This document shows, piece by piece, positions 5,832 through 8,417 of a stretch of 8,417 bases of DNA. Origin of the DNA: Candidatus Altarchaeales archaeon. Lineage in GTDB: Archaea > Altiarchaeota > Altiarchaeia > IMC4 > QMZM01. The notes beneath the pieces were generated by a model that saw only the letters and a list, made by a program, of their open reading frames with translations, made no database searches and was not told the origin of the DNA. The stretch's first letter is position 1, and the number at the start of each line of letters is the position of its first letter. Made by a program: the position numbers and the translations under genes. The stretch is taken from positions 1 through 8,417 of the forward strand of contig QMZM01000045.1 of assembly GCA_003663175.1 (NCBI GenBank), given 5' to 3'.

Positions 5832-7043
5832 TTATGAAACTGCACCCATGTTTGTTATTCCAGAGAAGATTGTAGATAGTAATATCTGTAATAAAAAGAA
5901 AACAGCAATTGATAATCCTATCAGAACTGGTATTATCGGTATTCCAGATGTTAATTTACCATTTTTCATCAATCCTATTAATAATGAACCAAAGAAGCTA
6001 AGTGTCACTAAGACTATGATAGAATAAGTAACAAAGAATTCATAATCTACCGGTATTGGTCTTATTGTTAATCCCGCATGCATCGTGGCTGTATAGGACA
6101 CCTCTTCAAGATTCATTTGACTAAATATCTCAGAGAATATTCTTATAAATTGAGACGATGCCGCAAATAATAATGGCGCTCCAAATATAATAGAAAACAA
6201 TATAAACATTGCCTGTGCCGATGTCTCAGATTGCATTTTCTTGAATAGATTCTGTTCAGATTGAATGCTCTTTGAAATTCCTTGTAAAACCGTTGGCAAT
6301 TCACCGCCAGAGCTCATTCCCTGAATCATCAATTTTACTGTTCTCTCTAGCTTCTCAGATTTTATACGCTTTGTCATATTGATCAATGCTTCATCTAATG
6401 GTATTCCCGCTAATGTGTCCTTTGCAACCCTCTGTATCTCAGCTGCCAGTGGGCCAAATTCTGGTCTTGCCGATACCCATAATGCATTATATGGTGTCAT
6501 TCCTGCGATCATATTCTGGGATATCAGAGACAGCATATCCGGGAGTGTTTTTTCAATACTCGATGTGCGCCTATCTATTAGAGAGCTTATAATCATATAC
6601 ATAATTATCCAAACAAGAACGAATGATATTATTGCTGTGAGAATTACCATCTTCGATTCTAATTTAAATACGAAATAGCCAATTATTCCAGCAGTAATCG
6701 GTAAAATTATACTATAGAGTGCAGCCATTCCAAGTATCTTCTCCGAGTTCCGAGTAATCCCGGCATATAAAAGTGTGTTTTCAAACGATTTCTTTATGTT
6801 TGATGGAAAAAATGTCCCGAGTTTATACTGAATCGATACCGTAAATTTCACAAAGAAGTGGATAAATGGCTTAAGGATATTAAAAAAGAAACGAAGTATC
6901 ATAGCAATAAAATTTACTAAATTAATGAGAATTATGGAAAACACACGAGCCAATATGATCACGCCTTTGTATATAATCTCTGATACCCTATCGATTACCC
7001 TACTAATAATCCCTCCTCTATCTCTCCTTTCCATTTTATACAT
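5832..7043 (-). CDS. Type II secretion F-domain pilus assembly membrane protein (TadC/ArlJ-like)
   Basis: The 403-residue polytopic membrane protein is probably part of the platform of a type IV or Tad-like pilus. The N-terminal 100 residues are unusual: a basic start (MERRDRGG), then a hydrophobic stretch (about 25-56) and an aromatic, basic amphipathic region. Membrane segments follow at about 105-125 and 131-152. The T2SSF cytosolic domain spans about 160-290, with the typical LPDMLSLISQNMIAGMTPYNAL (167-188), GIPLDEAL (213-220) and MIQGMSSGGELPTVL (239-253). Further membrane segments lie at about 277-297, 336-358 and 367-392. There is one T2SSF repeat, whereas ArlJ of the archaellum has two. 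It overlaps the preceding membrane-protein gene by 8 bases (ATGTATAA), so translation is probably coupled; M4, just after that stop, is an alternative start. It converges with the NERD gene, 11 bases between the stops. Confidence 0.87.
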   Translation of the reverse strand: MYKMERRDRGGIISRVIDRVSEIIYKGVIILARVFSIILINLVNFIAMILRFFFNILKPFIHFFVKFTVSIQYKLGTFFPSNIKKSFENTLLYAGITRNSEKILGMAALYSIILPITAGIIGYFVFKLESKMVILTAIISFVLVWIIMYMIISSLIDRRTSSIEKTLPDMLSLISQNMIAGMTPYNALWVSARPEFGPLAAEIQRVAKDTLAGIPLDEALINMTKRIKSEKLERTVKLMIQGMSSGGELPTVLQGISKSIQSEQNLFKKMQSETSAQAMFILFSIIFGAPLLFAASSQFIRIFSEIFSQMNLEEVSYTATMHAGLTIRPIPVDYEFFVTYSIIVLVTLSFFGSLLIGLMKNGKLTSGIPIIPVLIGLSIAVFFLLQILLSTIFSGITNMGAVS

Positions 7044-7911
7044 CCGGTCTCTTACTTCTTATTAGTGATATAAATATTAATTGCAATACTAAAATCATTA
7101 TCAGAATTGTCCAGAATATACTCTTCACTCCCTCCTTTTCCATCTCCACACCAATGAAACTCGATAGAACCAAGATTAGTGTGACGCCCATTGATGGCAA
7201 CACAATTAGTAACATCATATAGACTAATGCCCAGAGACTCATTTCCTGACCATATATCTTTATCTTGCTCTCTTTCTCTTCTCTGATGTCATCACATATC
7301 GCCATAAGTGCTAATTTTACATCAGATCCCGTTTGCATTGCATTTGATATCTGCCAGAATACCCTCCTTAGATTTTCAGACGGCGAGAACATCCCTTGAT
7401 TATACAGAACGTCTTTCATCGAACTTCCAGACTCTACTTCGCGAACTATTTTATTTGCTATATTTGAACATTCACCATAACCCCCAGTAGCGATATTTGC
7501 AATTGCATTAAATATTGGCACTCCCGCCGTTAGTTGAATTTGCATATCCTTTAGCATATACTCCAAATCCTTGTCTATGAGTCTAGCTTCCCTAAGAATC
7601 TTCAATTTTGGCTGGAAGAGAAAGTAGAGGAATGTGAATGCTCCTATAAGTATTGGTGTGCCAAATGCAAAGTAAGGATTGAGTTTTAGATTCAATAAGT
7701 ATATCACCGCAATAAATACTGCAGATGATAGGAATGTTATCAGCGTCATGAATATTGTAATCGCCAAGTATTGCTGGGCGTTCATATCATAGCTCGCCTT
7801 CTTTAGCGTCCAATCCATTTCAGGAAAGAATAAGAGTAATGGCTTTACCCCTGGCATTAATGCCTTGGCAATTTCGCCCAATTTTTCTGAATTTACTATC
7901 GATGGTGACAT
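7036..7911 (-). CDS. Type II secretion F-domain pilus assembly membrane protein (TadB-like)
   Basis: The 291-residue protein is the first of two adjacent single-T2SSF-domain proteins. Two membrane segments come first (about 48-74 and 80-99), then a cytosolic T2SSF domain (about 112-220) with DLEYMLKDMQIQLTAGVPIFNAI (115-137), SGSSMKDVL (161-169), and FWQISNAMQTGSDVKLAL (185-202). Two more membrane segments follow at about 226-253 and 264-285, ending with a basic tail. The layout is that of TadB/TadC and of the Epd pilus membrane proteins in archaea. It probably forms the inner-membrane platform with the 403-residue protein and the ATPase encoded just upstream. The start is 38 bases after the ATPase stop, with no TATA box or strong Shine-Dalgarno motif in the gap, so it is probably cotranscribed with the ATPase gene. 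Confidence 0.87.
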   Translation of the reverse strand: MSPSIVNSEKLGEIAKALMPGVKPLLLFFPEMDWTLKKASYDMNAQQYLAITIFMTLITFLSSAVFIAVIYLLNLKLNPYFAFGTPILIGAFTFLYFLFQPKLKILREARLIDKDLEYMLKDMQIQLTAGVPIFNAIANIATGGYGECSNIANKIVREVESGSSMKDVLYNQGMFSPSENLRRVFWQISNAMQTGSDVKLALMAICDDIREEKESKIKIYGQEMSLWALVYMMLLIVLPSMGVTLILVLSSFIGVEMEKEGVKSIFWTILIMILVLQLIFISLIRSKRPDV

Positions 7912-7949
7912 TTTTCAGTTTTTATCCTTTATTACCCTTTGTTATTATC

Positions 7950-8417
7950 TCAAATATTCTTATCCTGTTCGATAAGTTCAAGTACTGCATCTTTGTCTAT
8001 ATAATACTCGGTAACTATTCTACCAACATCATTCACGCTCTTTATATCATGTCTTAGTAGCCATTTCAGAACCTTCTGTTTACCAAGCAGGTCCTCATTC
8101 ATCTCCTTTTCACTCATTCCAGAGAATAATTCTAACTCCTCTTTGACCCTTATGCTATCCGCTACTTTTTCAATAGTATCCTTCTTCGGGTTCCAGAGAT
8201 ATATCGTGTTAGTGGATGGAACCCCACCCCTTTCACTTTTTATTAATTCCACTATCTCAAGTGTTCTCCTCTGACCAGTTCTTCTGTTCAAGTGCTGAAC
8301 AACTATCAATGGCAATGAACCCATAACGATCCCAGGGATATTCATCGGAGGACTTGTTATTCTCTCAACAACCTCATCTGCCCTGTTTGCGTGGAATGTT
8401 CCATAAACAGAATGACC
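7950..8417 (-). CDS. Secretion/pilus assembly ATPase, C-terminal part (TadA/ArlI/GspE family; 5' partial)
   Basis: Only the last 155 residues are present and the frame is open to the right edge. The internal ATG at 8345 is not the start, since upstream codons continue a conserved motif. The visible part begins with GHSVYGTFHANRADEVVERI, the His box of GspE/VirB11-like ATPases, followed by SPPMNIPGIVMGSLPLIVVQ and an arginine-containing strand (RRTGQRRTLEIVELIK). These complete the RecA-like ATPase core. The Walker A and B motifs lie outside the window. The C-terminal 90 residues form the helical tail typical of archaeal TadA/ArlI proteins, with KVLKWLLRHDIKSVNDVGRIV and a YYIDKDAVLELI end. 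It would power pilin insertion or extraction at the cytoplasmic face. Its place before two single-T2SSF proteins favours a pilus of the Epd/Tad type over an archaellum. Confidence 0.9.
   Translation of the reverse strand, partial: GHSVYGTFHANRADEVVERITSPPMNIPGIVMGSLPLIVVQHLNRRTGQRRTLEIVELIKSERGGVPSTNTIYLWNPKKDTIEKVADSIRVKEELELFSGMSEKEMNEDLLGKQKVLKWLLRHDIKSVNDVGRIVTEYYIDKDAVLELIEQDKNI

Noticed and set aside
6379..8057. + strand frames opposite the pilus genes
   Set aside because: They lie antisense to well-supported T2SSF and ATPase genes and show no domain or promoter.
7950..8345. A separate 131-residue protein starting at the ATG at 8345
   Set aside because: Codons from 8346 to the edge continue the GspE/TadA His-box motif in the same frame, so this is the C-terminus of a larger ATPase.

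Overview
The window is a gene-dense, AT-rich stretch of an archaeal genome. Four things point to archaea: an archaeosine (tRNA G15) biosynthesis enzyme, an Nre-family DNA repair protein, an archaeal type IV/Tad-like pilus assembly cluster, and TATA-type promoters so close to start codons that the transcripts should be leaderless. Arginine is mostly AGA/AGG, isoleucine is often ATA, and Shine-Dalgarno motifs are weak or absent. The gene set fits Euryarchaeota in the broad sense, but I cannot name a genus. There are nine protein-coding genes, no RNA genes that I can see, and no gene-free stretch longer than about 50 bases.

Left third (1-2541, + strand): a likely operon. It starts with the 3' part of a gene for a proline-rich repeat protein with a C-terminal winged-helix domain. 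A radical SAM protein of the RaSEA type follows; its C-terminal third carries the ArcS amidinotransferase signature. Last is a fumarylacetoacetate-hydrolase family enzyme that overlaps the radical SAM gene by 14 bases. The radical SAM gene is the most notable item: it joins on one chain the two activities thought to convert preQ0-tRNA to archaeosine.

Middle (2542-5820): a Kef/NapA-type cation:proton antiporter on + behind its own promoter, converging with and overlapping by 4 bases an Nre DNA repair protein on -. The Nre protein has a four-cysteine zinc motif at its N-terminus and a PCNA-binding (PIP) box as its last eight residues. A 49-base A/T-rich divergent promoter separates it from a membrane-anchored NERD-domain putative nuclease on +.

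Right third (5832-8417, - strand): the end of a secretion/pilus ATPase gene followed by two genes for single-T2SSF-domain membrane proteins, in ATPase-membrane-membrane order. This is typical of the Epd/Tad-like pilus machines of archaea and differs from archaellum loci, where one large ArlJ holds both T2SSF repeats. The ATPase start and the pilin genes are not in the window.

I see no mobile element, CRISPR array or phage gene. The best leads for novelty are the RaSEA-ArcS fusion, the C-terminal PIP box, and the near-identical 30-base coding repeat at the left edge.
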